Shown here: in pieces, positions 48,261 through 57,985 of the stretch
How the letters are laid out: each line of letters begins with the position of its first letter
Position numbering within the stretch: position 1 is the first letter of the stretch
From: Cellulosimicrobium cellulans
Lineage (GTDB): Bacteria > Actinomycetota > Actinomycetes > Actinomycetales > Cellulomonadaceae
NCBI RefSeq assembly: GCF_016921195.1
Contig: NZ_JAFGYF010000007.1
Coordinates: 1 to 64,000, forward strand
Length of the DNA: 64,000 bases
Direction: 5' to 3'
Position numbers and translations under genes: made by a program
The notes under the pieces: model-generated
Databases searched by the model: none
Seen by the model: only the letters and a program-made list of their open reading frames with translations
What the model was told of the DNA's origin: nothing

Positions 48261-49385
48261 ATGTCCGCGCTGGAAGGCCCCACGCTGCACGTCCGTGGCC
48301 GCGTCATCGTCGGCGACGACCGCGAGGTGGGCGACCTGTGGGTCAAGGACGGGCGGATCAGCCTCACGCGACCGTCCGCCCAGGGCACCAACATGGTCGA
48401 GCTCGAGGGCTGGGCGCTGCCCGGCCTCGTCGACGTGCACTGCCACGTCGGCCTGGGCGCCCAGGGCGCGGTCGACGCCGCGACGGCGCAGGACCAGGCC
48501 GTCGCGGACCGCGACAGCGGCGTCCTCCTCGTGCGCGACGCCGGCTCGCCGCTCGACACGCGGTGGGTGCACGGCCGGCGCGACCTGCCGCGCCTCGTGC
48601 GGGCCGGCCGCCACCTCGCGCGGCCCAAGCGCTACCTGCGGCATTACGGGCTCGAGCTCGACGACGTCGCGCAGCTCCCCGAGGCCGTGCGCCGCGAGGC
48701 GCGCCACGGCGACGGCTGGGTGAAGATCGTCGGGGACTGGATCGACCGCGACCTCGGGGCCGAGGGCGACCTGCGGCCCCTGTGGCCCGACGACGTGCTC
48801 GCCGAGGCCGTCGCCGCGGCGCACGCGGAGGCCGCGCGCGTCACCGTGCACGCCTTCTCCGAGGAGGTGATCCCGTCCCTGCTCGCCGCCGGCGTCGACG
48901 GCATCGAGCACGGCACCGGGATCGACCCCGACCTGATGTATGAGATCTCCGAGCGCGGGATCGCCGTCACGCCCACGCTGCTGCAGATCGGGCAGTTCGA
49001 GGCGATCGCCCGGCAGGCCGACGCGAAGTACCCGGTGTTCGCGGCGCGCATGCGGCGGCTGCACGAGCGGCGGTACGCGCAGGCCAGGGCGCTGTACGAG
49101 GCGGGGATCCAGCTGCTCGTGGGCACGGACGCCGGCGGGACGATCGGGCACGGCCGCCTCGCGGACGAGTGCGCCGAGCTCGTCGCGGCAGGCATCCCCG
49201 ACGCGGCGGTGGTCGCGGCAGCGAGCTGGCAGGGCCGGGAGTACCTCGGTTACACGTCGCTCGTCGAGGGCGCGTCCGCGGACTTCGTCGTGTACCCGCA
49301 GGACCCGCGGAAGGACGTCGGCGTCCTGCGCGCCCCGACCGCGGTGGTGCTGCGCGGGGAGATCGTCGCGCCGCAGGCCGGCTGA
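48261..49385 (+). CDS. Metal-dependent amidohydrolase
   Basis: A 374-residue TIM-barrel hydrolase of the imidazolonepropionase/prolidase-like branch. Metal ligands are visible as VDVHCHVG, VKIVGDW (bridging lysine candidate), VTVHAFSE, GIEHGTG and GTDAGG. The substrate is not known. The ATG at 48261 has CAGGAG upstream; TAGGTT (48176-48181) could be its -10 box, leaving a 70-base leader. It lies between ffh and rpsP, transcribed the same way. Confidence 0.87.
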   Translation: MSALEGPTLHVRGRVIVGDDREVGDLWVKDGRISLTRPSAQGTNMVELEGWALPGLVDVHCHVGLGAQGAVDAATAQDQAVADRDSGVLLVRDAGSPLDTRWVHGRRDLPRLVRAGRHLARPKRYLRHYGLELDDVAQLPEAVRREARHGDGWVKIVGDWIDRDLGAEGDLRPLWPDDVLAEAVAAAHAEAARVTVHAFSEEVIPSLLAAGVDGIEHGTGIDPDLMYEISERGIAVTPTLLQIGQFEAIARQADAKYPVFAARMRRLHERRYAQARALYEAGIQLLVGTDAGGTIGHGRLADECAELVAAGIPDAAVVAAASWQGREYLGYTSLVEGASADFVVYPQDPRKDVGVLRAPTAVVLRGEIVAPQAG

Positions 49386-49399
49386 GCGGTCGGCGCAGG

Positions 49400-49429
49400 T
49401 TGGTCGGGGCCGGTCCGGTCTGGCACAAT
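49400..49429 (+). promoter_or_regulatory. Promoter of the rpsP operon
   Basis: TTGGTC (49400-49405), an 18-base spacer and CACAAT (49424-49429) form the promoter. The leader to the rpsP GTG is about 120 bases. Confidence 0.6.
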
Positions 49430-49555
49430 GTCCCGGTACTCGGCGTGCCCCGGCCCCTCTCTCCGGCGCGTGCCGTGTCCTGAACCCCTTCCTCGTCCTG
49501 TCCCCACGGGACGGGTCCGGGTTCACCCGAACCAGAACCAGGAGAGACCACCACT

Positions 49556-49993
49556 GTGGCCGTCAAGATTCGTCTGAAGCGTCTCGGCAAGATCCGTGCG
49601 CCGTACTACCGTGTCGTCGTCGCCGACTCGCGCACCAAGCGCGACGGTCGTGTGATCGAGGAGATCGGCAAGTACCACCCCACCGAGGAGCCCTCGTTCA
49701 TCGAGATCACCTCGGACCGCGCCCAGTACTGGCTCGGCGTCGGTGCGCAGCCGACCGAGCAGGTGCTCGCGCTCCTCAAGATCACGGGCGACTGGCAGAA
49801 GTTCAAGGGCCTGCCCGGCACCGAGGGCACGCTCAAGGTCAAGGGCGAGAAGGTCGACCCGGCCGCCGCGATCGAGGCCGCCGCCGCCGACGCGGAGAAG
49901 GTCAAGGCCAAGGCCGCCGAGAAGAAGACCGAGGCTCCGGCCGAGGAGCCCGCCGACACGGCCGACGAGGCCGCTGCCGACGAGCAGGCCTGA
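49556..49993 (+). CDS. rpsP: Ribosomal protein bS16
   Basis: A 145-residue small-subunit protein. The first 80 residues are the S16 fold ([39 protein letters not shown]), and the rest is an Ala/Glu/Lys tail longer than in E. coli S16 (about 82 residues), common in actinobacteria. GTG 49556 follows AGGAGAG. It starts rpsP-khpA-rimM-trmD; its stop overlaps the next ATG. Confidence 0.97.
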   Translation: MAVKIRLKRLGKIRAPYYRVVVADSRTKRDGRVIEEIGKYHPTEEPSFIEITSDRAQYWLGVGAQPTEQVLALLKITGDWQKFKGLPGTEGTLKVKGEKVDPAAAIEAAAADAEKVKAKAAEKKTEAPAEEPADTADEAAADEQA

Positions 49994-50232
49994 TGATCGC
50001 GGAGGCGCTCGAGCACCTCGTGCGCGGCATCGTGGACAACCCGGACGACGTCCGGGTGAGCACGAAGACGCTGCGTCGCGGTGACCTGCTCGAGGTCCGG
50101 GTGCACCCGGACGACCTCGGCCGCGTGATCGGTCGCGGTGGTCGCACCGCCCGTGCCCTGCGCACGGTGATCGGCGCGCTCGCGACCGACGGGCCCGTCC
50201 GCGTCGACGTCGTGGACGTCGACCGCCGCTGA
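49993..50232 (+). CDS. khpA: KH-domain RNA-binding protein KhpA
   Basis: A 79-residue single KH-domain protein with the RNA-binding loop GRVIGRGGRTARALRTVIGA. KhpA, often with KhpB, binds many small RNAs and messages in Gram-positive bacteria. It overlaps the rpsP stop (TGATG) and precedes a strong terminator and rimM. Confidence 0.92.
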   Translation: MIAEALEHLVRGIVDNPDDVRVSTKTLRRGDLLEVRVHPDDLGRVIGRGGRTARALRTVIGALATDGPVRVDVVDVDRR

Positions 50233-50268
50233 GGCCCGCACCGACGTGCCCCGTGAGGGGCCACGGGC

Positions 50269-50302
50269 AAGGCCCGGCCCGCCGACCGGCGGGCCGGGCC
50301 TT
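50269..50302 (+). terminator. Terminator inside the rpsP-trmD gene group
   Basis: AAGGCCCGGCCCGCC (50269-50283) pairs perfectly with GGCGGGCCGGGCCTT (50288-50302) around GACC, with more pyrimidines after. It may lower rimM-trmD expression relative to rpsP. Confidence 0.8.
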
Positions 50303-50373
50303 CCTGTTCCCGCCGTCCGACCAGGTGTCGACCCGGCACCACCCCGACCAGGACCCCCGGAGGAGTGACGACC

Positions 50374-50967
50374 ATGGAGCTGACCGTCGCGCGCATCGGC
50401 AAGGCGCACGGACTGCGTGGCGAGGTCGCGCTCGACCTGCGCACCGACGATCCCGAGGAGCGCCTCGCGGTGGGCGAGCGCCTGGAGACGCGTCCCGCGA
50501 CGGCGGGCCCGCTGAGCGTCGCGACCGTCCGGGTGCACCAGGGGCGGTGGCTCGTCGGTTTCGAGGGCGTACGCGACCGCACGGCCGCGGAGGCGCTGCG
50601 CGGCGTCGAGCTCGTGGTCGAGGTCGACGCCTCCGACGAGGAGGACGCGTGGTACCCGCACGAGCTCGTCGGGCTGCGTGCCGAGGACACGGAGGGCCGT
50701 CCCCTCGGGCGCATCGACGGCCTCGAGCACCTGCCCGCGCACGACGTGCTCGTGCTGCGCGAGACGGGAGGAGCCCGCACGCTCGTCCCGTTCGTCCGGC
50801 AGATCGTCCCGCTCGTCGACGTGGCCGGCGGCCGGGTCGTGCTCGATCCGCCGGGCGGCCTGCTCGCGTCCGACGCGGACCGGCTCGAGGTCGCGTCCCC
50901 AGACCGCGACGACCCCCCGGGCGCCGGCGCGCGCGAGCAGGGCGACCAGCACGACGGCGAGGCCTGA
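50374..50967 (+). CDS. rimM: 16S rRNA processing protein RimM
   Basis: Helps mature the 30S head through contact with protein S19. The 197-residue protein has [54 protein letters not shown] and the PRC-barrel-type C-terminus [27 protein letters not shown]. The ATG at 50374 lies eight bases after GGAGGAG; an in-frame GTG at 50365 overlaps that site and is less likely. The stop is one base from trmD. Confidence 0.94.
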   Translation: MELTVARIGKAHGLRGEVALDLRTDDPEERLAVGERLETRPATAGPLSVATVRVHQGRWLVGFEGVRDRTAAEALRGVELVVEVDASDEEDAWYPHELVGLRAEDTEGRPLGRIDGLEHLPAHDVLVLRETGGARTLVPFVRQIVPLVDVAGGRVVLDPPGGLLASDADRLEVASPDRDDPPGAGAREQGDQHDGEA

Positions 50968-50968
50968 G

Positions 50969-51778
50969 GTGCGGATCGACGTCGTCACCATCTTCCCCGA
51001 CTACCTCGCCGCGCTCGACCTGTCGCTCGTCGGCAAGGCTCGCGCCGCGGGGATCCTCGACCTGCGCGTCCACGACCTGCGCGACTGGACGACGGACCGG
51101 CACCGCACCGTGGACGACACGCCGTTCGGCGGCGGTGCCGGCATGGTCATGCGCCCCGACGTCTGGGGGCGCGCGATCGACGACGTGTCGGGACTCTCGG
51201 CCGCGGCGCCCGAGCGCGACGCGCGGGCGGTGCACCTGGTGGTGCCGACGCCGTCGGGCGAGACCTTCACGCAGCGCACGGCCGAGGCGCTCGCGACCGA
51301 GGAGCACCTCGTCGTCGCCTGCGGGCGGTACGAGGGGATCGACGCGCGCGTCGCCGAGCACTACCGGTCGGTCGGCATGCCGGTCAGCGAGCTGTCGATC
51401 GGCGACTACGTGCTCAACGGGGGAGAGGTCGCCGCGCTCGTCATGGTCGAGGCGGTCGGCCGCCTGCTGCCGGGCGTCGTGGGCAACCCCGAGTCGCTGG
51501 TCGAGGAGTCGCACGGTGCCGCGGGGCTCCTCGAGTACCCCGTCTACACGAAGCCGCCGGCGTGGGGCGATCTCGAGGTGCCCGACGTGCTGCTCTCGGG
51601 CCACCACGCGCGCATCCACCGTTGGCGCCGCGACCAGGCCCTGGCGCGGACGGCCGCGCGGCGACCCGACATGGTGCGCGCGCTCGACCCCGAGACGCTC
51701 GACCGGCACGACCTGGAGGTCCTCGCTGCGGCGGGTTGGTCCGTCGTCGACGGTCGCCTCGAGCGCGACGTCCCCTGA
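50969..51778 (+). CDS. trmD: tRNA (guanine-N1-)-methyltransferase
   Basis: Methylates G37 next to the anticodon, preventing frameshifts, using SAM bound in a knotted fold. The 269-residue protein has [30 protein letters not shown] and [22 protein letters not shown] 50969 is one base after the rimM stop, implying coupled translation. Confidence 0.96.
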   Translation: MRIDVVTIFPDYLAALDLSLVGKARAAGILDLRVHDLRDWTTDRHRTVDDTPFGGGAGMVMRPDVWGRAIDDVSGLSAAAPERDARAVHLVVPTPSGETFTQRTAEALATEEHLVVACGRYEGIDARVAEHYRSVGMPVSELSIGDYVLNGGEVAALVMVEAVGRLLPGVVGNPESLVEESHGAAGLLEYPVYTKPPAWGDLEVPDVLLSGHHARIHRWRRDQALARTAARRPDMVRALDPETLDRHDLEVLAAAGWSVVDGRLERDVP

Positions 51779-52051
51779 CCGCCGCCGCCCGGCGTCCCGT
51801 CCGCGACCGGGCGGGCTGCCGCTCGACCCCCGGCATGTGGCAGAATGGTCGACCGGTGTGTGCCGCCCCGGACCTCTGCCACAGGGGAGCCCGCGCCCGG
51901 ATCCTCGGGCGGACTGGCACGACGGGTCGACGACCGCGAGGTGGTCGGCCGTCCGCGCGCAGCACGGCACACCCCACCGACAGACGACGACGGCCCGGCC
52001 TGCCCGGGCCACGAGCACGCGTCCGACCTGTGGCGGGCGAGGAGAAGCACC
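51779..52051 (+). promoter_or_regulatory. rplS promoter region and leader
   Basis: CAGAAT (51841-51846) in the context TGTGGCAGAATGG resembles the -10 of ribosomal protein promoters such as CACAAT before rpsP; no strong -35 is seen. The leader to rplS is about 200 bases and may allow autoregulation. Confidence 0.45.
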
Positions 52052-52411
52052 ATGCACACGCTGGACAGCGTCGACGCAGCATCGCTACGCAGCGACGTCC
52101 CGGAGTTCCGTCCCGGCGACACGCTCAAGGTCAACGTCAAGGTCGTCGAGGGCAACCGCTCCCGCGTCCAGGCGTTCCAGGGCGTCGTCATCGCCCGTCA
52201 GGGCAGCGGGATCCGCGAGACGTTCACGGTCCGCAAGATCAGCTTCGGCGTGGGTGTCGAGCGCACGTTCCCCGTGCACTCGCCGTCCATCGAGTCGGTC
52301 GAGGTCGTGACGCGCGGTGACGTGCGTCGCGCCAAGCTGTACTACCTGCGCGCGCTGCGCGGCAAGAAGGCGAAGATCAAGGAGAAGCGCGAGACCGCGC
52401 CCGCTCGCTGA
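52052..52411 (+). CDS. rplS: Ribosomal protein bL19
   Basis: A 119-residue large-subunit protein at the subunit interface. [67 protein letters not shown] and [22 protein letters not shown] are diagnostic. The ATG at 52052 has GAGGAGAAG upstream. Confidence 0.97.
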   Translation: MHTLDSVDAASLRSDVPEFRPGDTLKVNVKVVEGNRSRVQAFQGVVIARQGSGIRETFTVRKISFGVGVERTFPVHSPSIESVEVVTRGDVRRAKLYYLRALRGKKAKIKEKRETAPAR

Positions 52412-52556
52412 TCGGCTGCCGGCAGTCGCTGCCGCTCCGCTCGTCCGACGGCGGTCGTCCCCTCGGGGGGACGGCCGCCGTCGTCGTTCTCGCGACACGC
52501 GGTCCGCGGGCCGGTCCCGTTTCCCGGATCACGGTCCGAGGTGGCATGGTGAACGC

Positions 52557-53360
52557 GTGACCGACAGCGCCCCGCCCCGCGGCCCGCAACCCGACGCCGG
52601 CACCGAGCGCACGGCGCTCGGCCCTCGCGACGACGGGGAGACCCCGCGCGGGCAGCACCGCACCGCGTCCCGCAGGGAGCGCCCGGCGCGGAAGTCGTCG
52701 CTGCTGCGCGAGACGGCGATCATCGTGGTCAGCGCGCTGGTGCTGTCGCTGCTCATCAAGACGTTCCTCGTGCAGGCGTTCTTCATCCCGAGCGCGTCGA
52801 TGGAGGACACGCTGGTCGAGGGCGACCGGGTGATGGTGTCCCGGCTCGTGCCGGGCGCGCTCGACGTGCACCGGGGCGACGTCGTCGTGTTCAAGGACCC
52901 GGGTGGCTGGCTGCCGCCGCCGGAGCCCCAGGAGGAGAGCCCGGTGTCCGAGGCCGTCCGTGCGGCGCTGACGTTCGTGGGCCTGCTGCCGCAGGACACG
53001 GGCGAGCACCTCATCAAGCGGGTGATCGGCGTGCCGGGCGACCACGTGGTGTGCTGCGACGCGGAGGGCCGCGTGAGCGTCAACGGGGTGTCGATCGACG
53101 AGACCTACATCAAGCCCGGGTCGATCCCCAGCCAGGACGCGTTCGACCGGACGGTGCCCGAGGACATGCTGTTCGTCATGGGCGACAACCGCCAGAACTC
53201 GGCGGACTCCCGCTACAACACGGGCAAGCCCGGGGGTGGGTTCGTGCCGATGGGCAACGTCGTCGGGACGGCCTTCGTCAAGGTGTGGCCGCTCTCGCAC
53301 CTCGGGCTCCTCCGCAACCCCGGCGACGTGTTCGCCGACGTGCCCGAGGTGGAGCCGTGA
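52557..53360 (+). CDS. lepB: Signal peptidase I
   Basis: Cleaves signal peptides outside the membrane. The 267-residue protein has a 45-residue charged N-terminus, one helix ([20 protein letters not shown]), the catalytic serine 81 in PSASMEDTL, lysine 154 in [15 protein letters not shown], and the C-terminal [16 protein letters not shown] 52557 follows CATGGT by six bases. The stop overlaps rnhB (GTGA). Confidence 0.95.
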   Translation: MTDSAPPRGPQPDAGTERTALGPRDDGETPRGQHRTASRRERPARKSSLLRETAIIVVSALVLSLLIKTFLVQAFFIPSASMEDTLVEGDRVMVSRLVPGALDVHRGDVVVFKDPGGWLPPPEPQEESPVSEAVRAALTFVGLLPQDTGEHLIKRVIGVPGDHVVCCDAEGRVSVNGVSIDETYIKPGSIPSQDAFDRTVPEDMLFVMGDNRQNSADSRYNTGKPGGGFVPMGNVVGTAFVKVWPLSHLGLLRNPGDVFADVPEVEP

Positions 53361-54208
53361 CGCTCGACGCGGTCGCCCCTCCCGCCGGGTCCCCGGCCCC
53401 CGAGCCCGCCGCGCCCGTGCGCGTGCGCCGTGCCCCCGCGCGGCGCCGCCCGGACCTGCGTCAGGAGCGTGCGATGCTGCGCGACGGCGCGCGGCTCGTC
53501 GCGGGCATGGACGAGGTCGGTCGTGGCGCGCTCGCCGGCCCGGTCTCGGTGGGCGTCGTGGTCGTCGACCTCGCGACGAAGCCCTGTCCGCCCGGCCTCA
53601 CCGACTCCAAGCTCCTCACCGCGTCCGCGCGCGAAGCGCTCGTGCCGCTCGCGCGCTCGTGGTGCGTGGCCTGGGCCGTGGGCCACGCCGGTCCCGCCGA
53701 GATCGACGCGCACGGCATCGTCGGCGCGCTGCGCCTCGCCGGCCGCCGGGCGCTCGCCCAGGTGCGACGCACGGCCGGCGACGTCGACGCCGTCCTGCTG
53801 GACGGCAAGCACGACTGGCTCAGCCGTCCGTCGGCGGTCGACCTCTTCGAGGCGTTCGACCTCGACCCGCACGACGAGGGACGGCTCGTCGACCCGCGTG
53901 TGCGCACCCTGGTCAAGGCCGACCTCCAGTGCGCCTCGGTCGCCGCGGCGAGCGTCCTCGCCAAGACCGAGCGTGACGGTCTCATGACGAGCCTCGCGCG
54001 GCAGTACCCCGCCTTCGGGTGGGACCAGAACAAGGGGTACGGCGCGGCTGCGCACGTCGAGGCGCTGCGCGCGCACGGACCGACGCCGCAGCACCGCCGG
54101 TCCTGGCGCCTGCCCGAGCGGGGCGACGAGGCGCTCGACGTCCCGGCGTACGGGGCGCCCGTCGACGTGCTCGAGCTCGACCCCGACGCGGGCCTGGCGA
54201 CCAGCTGA
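53357..54208 (+). CDS. rnhB: Ribonuclease HII
   Basis: Removes ribonucleotides from DNA and RNA from RNA-DNA hybrids. The 283-residue protein has [13 protein letters not shown] (Asp52, Glu53), [16 protein letters not shown], and [15 protein letters not shown]. It carries a 40-residue Pro/Arg-rich N-terminal extension and a 40-residue C-terminal extension beyond the core. GTG 53357 overlaps lepB. Confidence 0.94.
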   Translation: MTLDAVAPPAGSPAPEPAAPVRVRRAPARRRPDLRQERAMLRDGARLVAGMDEVGRGALAGPVSVGVVVVDLATKPCPPGLTDSKLLTASAREALVPLARSWCVAWAVGHAGPAEIDAHGIVGALRLAGRRALAQVRRTAGDVDAVLLDGKHDWLSRPSAVDLFEAFDLDPHDEGRLVDPRVRTLVKADLQCASVAAASVLAKTERDGLMTSLARQYPAFGWDQNKGYGAAAHVEALRAHGPTPQHRRSWRLPERGDEALDVPAYGAPVDVLELDPDAGLATS

Positions 54209-54245
54209 GGCGGGCTCGCGGCGCTCGATGGTCCATGATGGAGGC

Positions 54246-54545
54246 GTGAGCGCCGAAGACCTCGAGAACTACGAGACCGAGATGGAGCTCGCGCTGTACC
54301 GCGAGTACCGCGACGTGGTGGGCCTGTTCTCGTACGTGGTGGAGACCGAACGTCGCTTCTACCTGGCGAACCAGGTGGACCTCCAGGTGCGGTCCGCCGC
54401 GGGCGAGGTGTACTTCGAGCTGCGGCTCGCCGACGCGTGGGTGTGGGACGTGTACCGGTCGGCGCGGTTCGTGAAGTCGGTCCGCGTCGTGACCTTCAAG
54501 GACGTCAACGTCGAGGAGCTCGCGAAGGCCGAGCTCCAGCTCTGA
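54246..54545 (+). CDS. DUF2469 protein
   Basis: A 99-residue acidic protein of the DUF2469 family, strongly conserved next to rnhB in actinobacteria (Rv2901c-like). It opens SAEDLENYETEMELALYREYRDVVGLFSYVVETERRFYLAN. Function unknown. GTG 54246 lies after GGAGGC and CATGAT six bases upstream. Confidence 0.92.
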   Translation: MSAEDLENYETEMELALYREYRDVVGLFSYVVETERRFYLANQVDLQVRSAAGEVYFELRLADAWVWDVYRSARFVKSVRVVTFKDVNVEELAKAELQL

Positions 54546-54558
54546 CCACGGTCCTGGC

Positions 54559-54598
54559 CGTCCACAGGGCCAGCTTCTGACGGTCCCGTCCACAGGGC
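54559..54598. repeat. Two copies of CGTCCACAGGGC
   Basis: The 12-mer is at 54559-54570 and 54587-54598. A shared 10-mer, CGTCCACAGG, recurs on the other strand at 59602-59611. The core TCCACA resembles a DnaA box. The intergenic stretch is otherwise plain. Confidence 0.5.
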
Positions 54599-54659
54599 TC
54601 CGCAGGTCGCTCGCGCCCGCCCCGCCCCACGCTCCACGGTGTCCCGCGGAGGTGATCCC

Positions 54660-55019
54660 ATGGGGGCGAAGGACGCCGTCGGGCGGTACGGGGAGAGGGT
54701 GGCGGCGGCCCACCTGGTCGAGGCGGGCTGGACCGTGCTCGACCGCAACTGGCGCGGGACGCGCGGCGAGCTCGACGTCGTGGCGCTGGACGGGGACGTG
54801 CTGGTCGCCGTCGAGGTGAAGACGCGCCGGGGGACGGGCTTCGGCCACCCGGCCCAGGCCGTCACCCCGGCGAAGCTCGGCCGCCTGCGGCGGCTCACGG
54901 GGGAGTGGCTCGCGACGCACGACGTGCGCGCGCGGGCGGTCCGCATCGACGTCGTCGCCGTGCTCGTGGCGCGCGCGGGCGCCGCGCACGTGGAGCACCT
55001 CGTGGGGGTGAGCGCCTGA
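54660..55019 (+). CDS. yraN: YraN/UPF0102 nuclease-like protein
   Basis: A 119-residue protein with the PD-(D/E)xK nuclease-like core GELDVVALDGDVLVAVEVKTR (Glu37, Asp39, Glu52, Lys54) and HPAQAVTPAKLGRLRR. It lies upstream of comM and dprA in many bacteria; a link to DNA uptake or Holliday junctions is suspected but unproven. GGAGGTGATC, a near-complete Shine-Dalgarno, precedes the ATG at 54660. Confidence 0.93.
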   Translation: MGAKDAVGRYGERVAAAHLVEAGWTVLDRNWRGTRGELDVVALDGDVLVAVEVKTRRGTGFGHPAQAVTPAKLGRLRRLTGEWLATHDVRARAVRIDVVAVLVARAGAAHVEHLVGVSA

Positions 55020-56557
55020 TGGGGCTCGGGACGACCCGGGCCGTCGCGCTCGTCGGGCTGTCGGGCCACGTCGTCGAGGTCCAGGCGCACCTCGCGGCCT
55101 CGGTGCCCGGGTTCGTGCTGGTGGGGCTCCCGGACGCCGCGCTGAGCGAGTCGCGGGACCGTGTCCGCGCGGCCGTCACGTCGTCGGGCATCCCGTGGCC
55201 GCAGCGCAAGGTCACGATCAACCTCTCGCCCGCCGCGCTCCCCAAGTCCGGCACGGGCTTCGACCTGGCGATCGCGGTGGCGCTGCTCGCCGGTGCGCAG
55301 GTCGTCCCGGCGCGCGCCGTGGAGGACGTGGTGCACCTCGGCGAGCTCGGCCTCGACGGGCGCCTCCAGCCCGTCCGCGGCGTCCTGCCCGCGGTCGCCG
55401 CGGCGGTCGCCGCAGGGTTCCCGGACGTCGTCGTGCCGGCGGCCGACGTCGAGGAGGCCCGGCTCGTCCCGGGTGCCCAGGTCGTCGGCGCGGTCACCCT
55501 CGCCGACGTCGCCCGGTTGCACGGGGCCTCGCTCGACGACCCGGGCGGCGCGGTGCCGCCGGTCGTGGCTCCGCGACCAGCCGCCGTGCGGCCGCAGCCG
55601 GGTGACCTCGCGGACGTCGTCGGGCAGCACGAGGCGCGGCACGCGCTCGAGGTCGCTGCCGCGGGAGGGCACCACCTGCTGCTGGTCGGGGCGCCGGGTG
55701 CGGGCAAGACGATGCTCGCATCACGGCTGCCCGGGATCCTCCCCGACCTGACGGAGGGCGAGGCCGTCGAGGTGACGGCCGTGCACTCGGTGGCCGGCGT
55801 TTTCGACCCGGGGTGCGGGCTCGTGCGCCGGCCGCCGTACGAGGACCCACACCACACGGCGACCCCGGCGGCGATCGTCGGGGGCGGCAGCGGACTGCCC
55901 CGGCCCGGTGCCGCGTCGCGCGCCCACCGCGGCGTCCTCTTCCTGGACGAGGCGCCCGAGTTCGGGGCGCGCGTGCTGCAGACCCTGCGCCAGCCGCTCG
56001 AGCACGGTGAGCTCGTGATCCACCGGGCCGGCGGGACGGCGCGGTACCCGGCACGCTTCCAGCTCGTGCTCGCGGCGAACCCGTGCCCGTGCGGCAAGGG
56101 CGTCGGCAAGGGTCTGGAGTGCACGTGCTCGCCGGTCGCGCAGCGCCGCTACTTCGGCCGGCTGTCCGGTCCGCTCCTCGACCGCGTGGACGTCCAGGTC
56201 GAGGTCCGGCCCGTCACCCGGGTCGAGCGGGCCGGGGCCGCGCAGCCGGAGCCGAGCGCCGCCGTCGCGCGGCGCGTCGCCGCTGCCCGGGAGACCGCGG
56301 CCGCACGCCTGGCGGGGACGCCCTGGCGGACGAACGCCGAGGTGCCCGGCACCTGGCTGCGCGACCGGCTGGGCCCCGACCCCGGACTCTTGGCGGACGT
56401 CGACACGGCGCTCGACCGCGGCACGCTGAGCCTGCGCGGCGCGGACCGCGTGCTGCGCCTCGCCTGGACCGTCGCCGACCTCGCCGGGCACGCCGCGCCC
56501 ACGCGCGCCGACGTCGGGGCCGGGCTCGCGCTCCGGACCCGGGGCTACCGTGGCTGA
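55019..56557 (+). CDS. comM: ComM/YifB family Mg-chelatase-like ATPase
   Basis: A 512-residue AAA+ protein. ComM drives branch migration when imported DNA recombines. The N-terminal LonC-like domain has VEVQAHLAASVPGFVLVGLPDAALSESRDRVRAA; Walker A is GAPGAGKT (224-231), Walker B GVLFLDEAPEF, and the CPCG zinc-type motif NPCPCGKG is near residue 360. The ATG overlaps the yraN stop by one base, and the end overlaps dprA by eight. Confidence 0.94.
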   Translation: MGLGTTRAVALVGLSGHVVEVQAHLAASVPGFVLVGLPDAALSESRDRVRAAVTSSGIPWPQRKVTINLSPAALPKSGTGFDLAIAVALLAGAQVVPARAVEDVVHLGELGLDGRLQPVRGVLPAVAAAVAAGFPDVVVPAADVEEARLVPGAQVVGAVTLADVARLHGASLDDPGGAVPPVVAPRPAAVRPQPGDLADVVGQHEARHALEVAAAGGHHLLLVGAPGAGKTMLASRLPGILPDLTEGEAVEVTAVHSVAGVFDPGCGLVRRPPYEDPHHTATPAAIVGGGSGLPRPGAASRAHRGVLFLDEAPEFGARVLQTLRQPLEHGELVIHRAGGTARYPARFQLVLAANPCPCGKGVGKGLECTCSPVAQRRYFGRLSGPLLDRVDVQVEVRPVTRVERAGAAQPEPSAAVARRVAAARETAAARLAGTPWRTNAEVPGTWLRDRLGPDPGLLADVDTALDRGTLSLRGADRVLRLAWTVADLAGHAAPTRADVGAGLALRTRGYRG

Positions 56558-57890
56558 GCGCCGGGAGGGTCCGACGACGCCCGTGCGCCCGGCGTTCGAC
56601 GTCACCGACGACCGTCTCGCCCGGGCGGCGTGGTCACGCCTGGCGGAGCCGGGGGACGAGGTCGCGGTGGCGCTCGTCGAACAGCTCGGTGCGTCGGCCG
56701 CGCTCGCCTGGCTCGTCGAGGCGGTGAACGACCCGGCGCAGGCGCGCCGGGTCCTCGTCGGGCTCGCGGACCCTGACGACGACGGCGAGGGGTACGACGA
56801 CCCGCTCCGGGCTGCGGGGCTGGCCGCCGTCGTGCCGTCCGACGGCACGTCGTCCATGTCCGGTCGTGACGCTCGGAGCGGGCCGGTGGCGCGGCTCCTG
56901 CGCTCCGTCGCCCGCTGGGCGCCGCGGCTCGAGGGACTCGACCCGCGCCGCGAGCTCCGCGTGCTCGAGCGGCTCGGCGGTGCGCTCGTCCTCCCGGGGG
57001 ACGCGGCCTGGCCTTCGGCCCTCGACGACCTCGGGGCGGCGCGTCCGCTGGCCCTGTGGGTGCGGGGGTCGGACCGCCTCGCGCAGCTGGCCGCACGGTC
57101 CGTCGCGGTGGTCGGCGCGCGAGCCTGCACGGACTACGGGCGCCACGTGACGGGGGAGATCGCGTCGGGCCTCGCGGCGCGTGGGTTCACGGTCGTCTCC
57201 GGCGGGGCGTACGGCATCGACGCGGCCGCTCACCGCGCGGCACTGGTGTCGTCCGGGCCGACGGTCGCGTTCCTCGCGGGCGGGGTGGACCGTCTCTACC
57301 CGGTCGGCAACACCGAGCTTCTCCGTGCCGTCGTGAGCACCGGCGGCGCCGTGGTGTCGGAGGTCCCGCCGGGCTCCGTGCCCAGCCGGGTCCGCTTCCT
57401 GCTCCGCAACCGGCTCATCGCGGCGTTCGCGGGCGCGACCGTGGTCGTGGAGGCAGCGTGGCGCTCCGGGTCGTTGAGCACGGCGGTGCGCGCCGCCGAG
57501 CTCTCCCGACCGGTCGGCGCCGTCCCCGGGCCCGTGACGTCCATGGCGTCGACCGGCTGTCACCGGCTCCTGCGTGACGGCGCCGCCGTGTGCGTCACCG
57601 ACGCCGACGAGGTCGCCGAGCTTGCCGGGGTGCTCGCGCGGGACGCGGCACCGGCGGCGCCGGTCGCGGGGACGCGCAGGGAGCCCCGCGAGGCCGCGTA
57701 CGACGGGCTCGACGCCGTCGAGACCCGGACGTGGGACGCCCTGCCGTTGCGCTCGGGCGCACCGACGGACGCTGTCGCCCGGACGGCCGGGCTCGCCGTC
57801 TCGGAGGCCCTCGGTGCCCTCGGGCGTCTCGAGATCCGAGGCCTGGCCGAGCGGACGGCCGGCGGATGGCGACGCGTGCGCGCGGAGTGA
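56550..57890 (+). CDS. dprA: DNA processing protein DprA
   Basis: Loads RecA on incoming single-stranded DNA. The 446-residue protein has an N-terminal helical domain (1-130), the Rossmann-fold core with VAVVGARACTDYGRHVTGEIASGLAARGFTVVSGGAYGIDAAAHRAAL and LLRNRLIAAFAGATVVVEAAWRSGSL, and a C-terminal winged helix. GTG 56550 lies inside the comM end, so translation is coupled. Confidence 0.94.
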   Translation: MAERREGPTTPVRPAFDVTDDRLARAAWSRLAEPGDEVAVALVEQLGASAALAWLVEAVNDPAQARRVLVGLADPDDDGEGYDDPLRAAGLAAVVPSDGTSSMSGRDARSGPVARLLRSVARWAPRLEGLDPRRELRVLERLGGALVLPGDAAWPSALDDLGAARPLALWVRGSDRLAQLAARSVAVVGARACTDYGRHVTGEIASGLAARGFTVVSGGAYGIDAAAHRAALVSSGPTVAFLAGGVDRLYPVGNTELLRAVVSTGGAVVSEVPPGSVPSRVRFLLRNRLIAAFAGATVVVEAAWRSGSLSTAVRAAELSRPVGAVPGPVTSMASTGCHRLLRDGAAVCVTDADEVAELAGVLARDAAPAAPVAGTRREPREAAYDGLDAVETRTWDALPLRSGAPTDAVARTAGLAVSEALGALGRLEIRGLAERTAGGWRRVRAE

Positions 57891-57985
57891 GGAGGCCGGC
57901 CAGGTGCGGCGCGGCGGCGGGATCGGGGCGAGGAGGTGCGGAGTGCCTCCGGCGGTCCTGCGGCAGCGCGCGCGAGACTGGGGGA

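Noticed and set aside
48188-48943. Leaderless frame from GTG 48188 after TAGGTT
   Set aside because: It is out of frame with the amidohydrolase, Arg/Pro-rich and overlaps it widely; the box more likely serves the amidohydrolase message.
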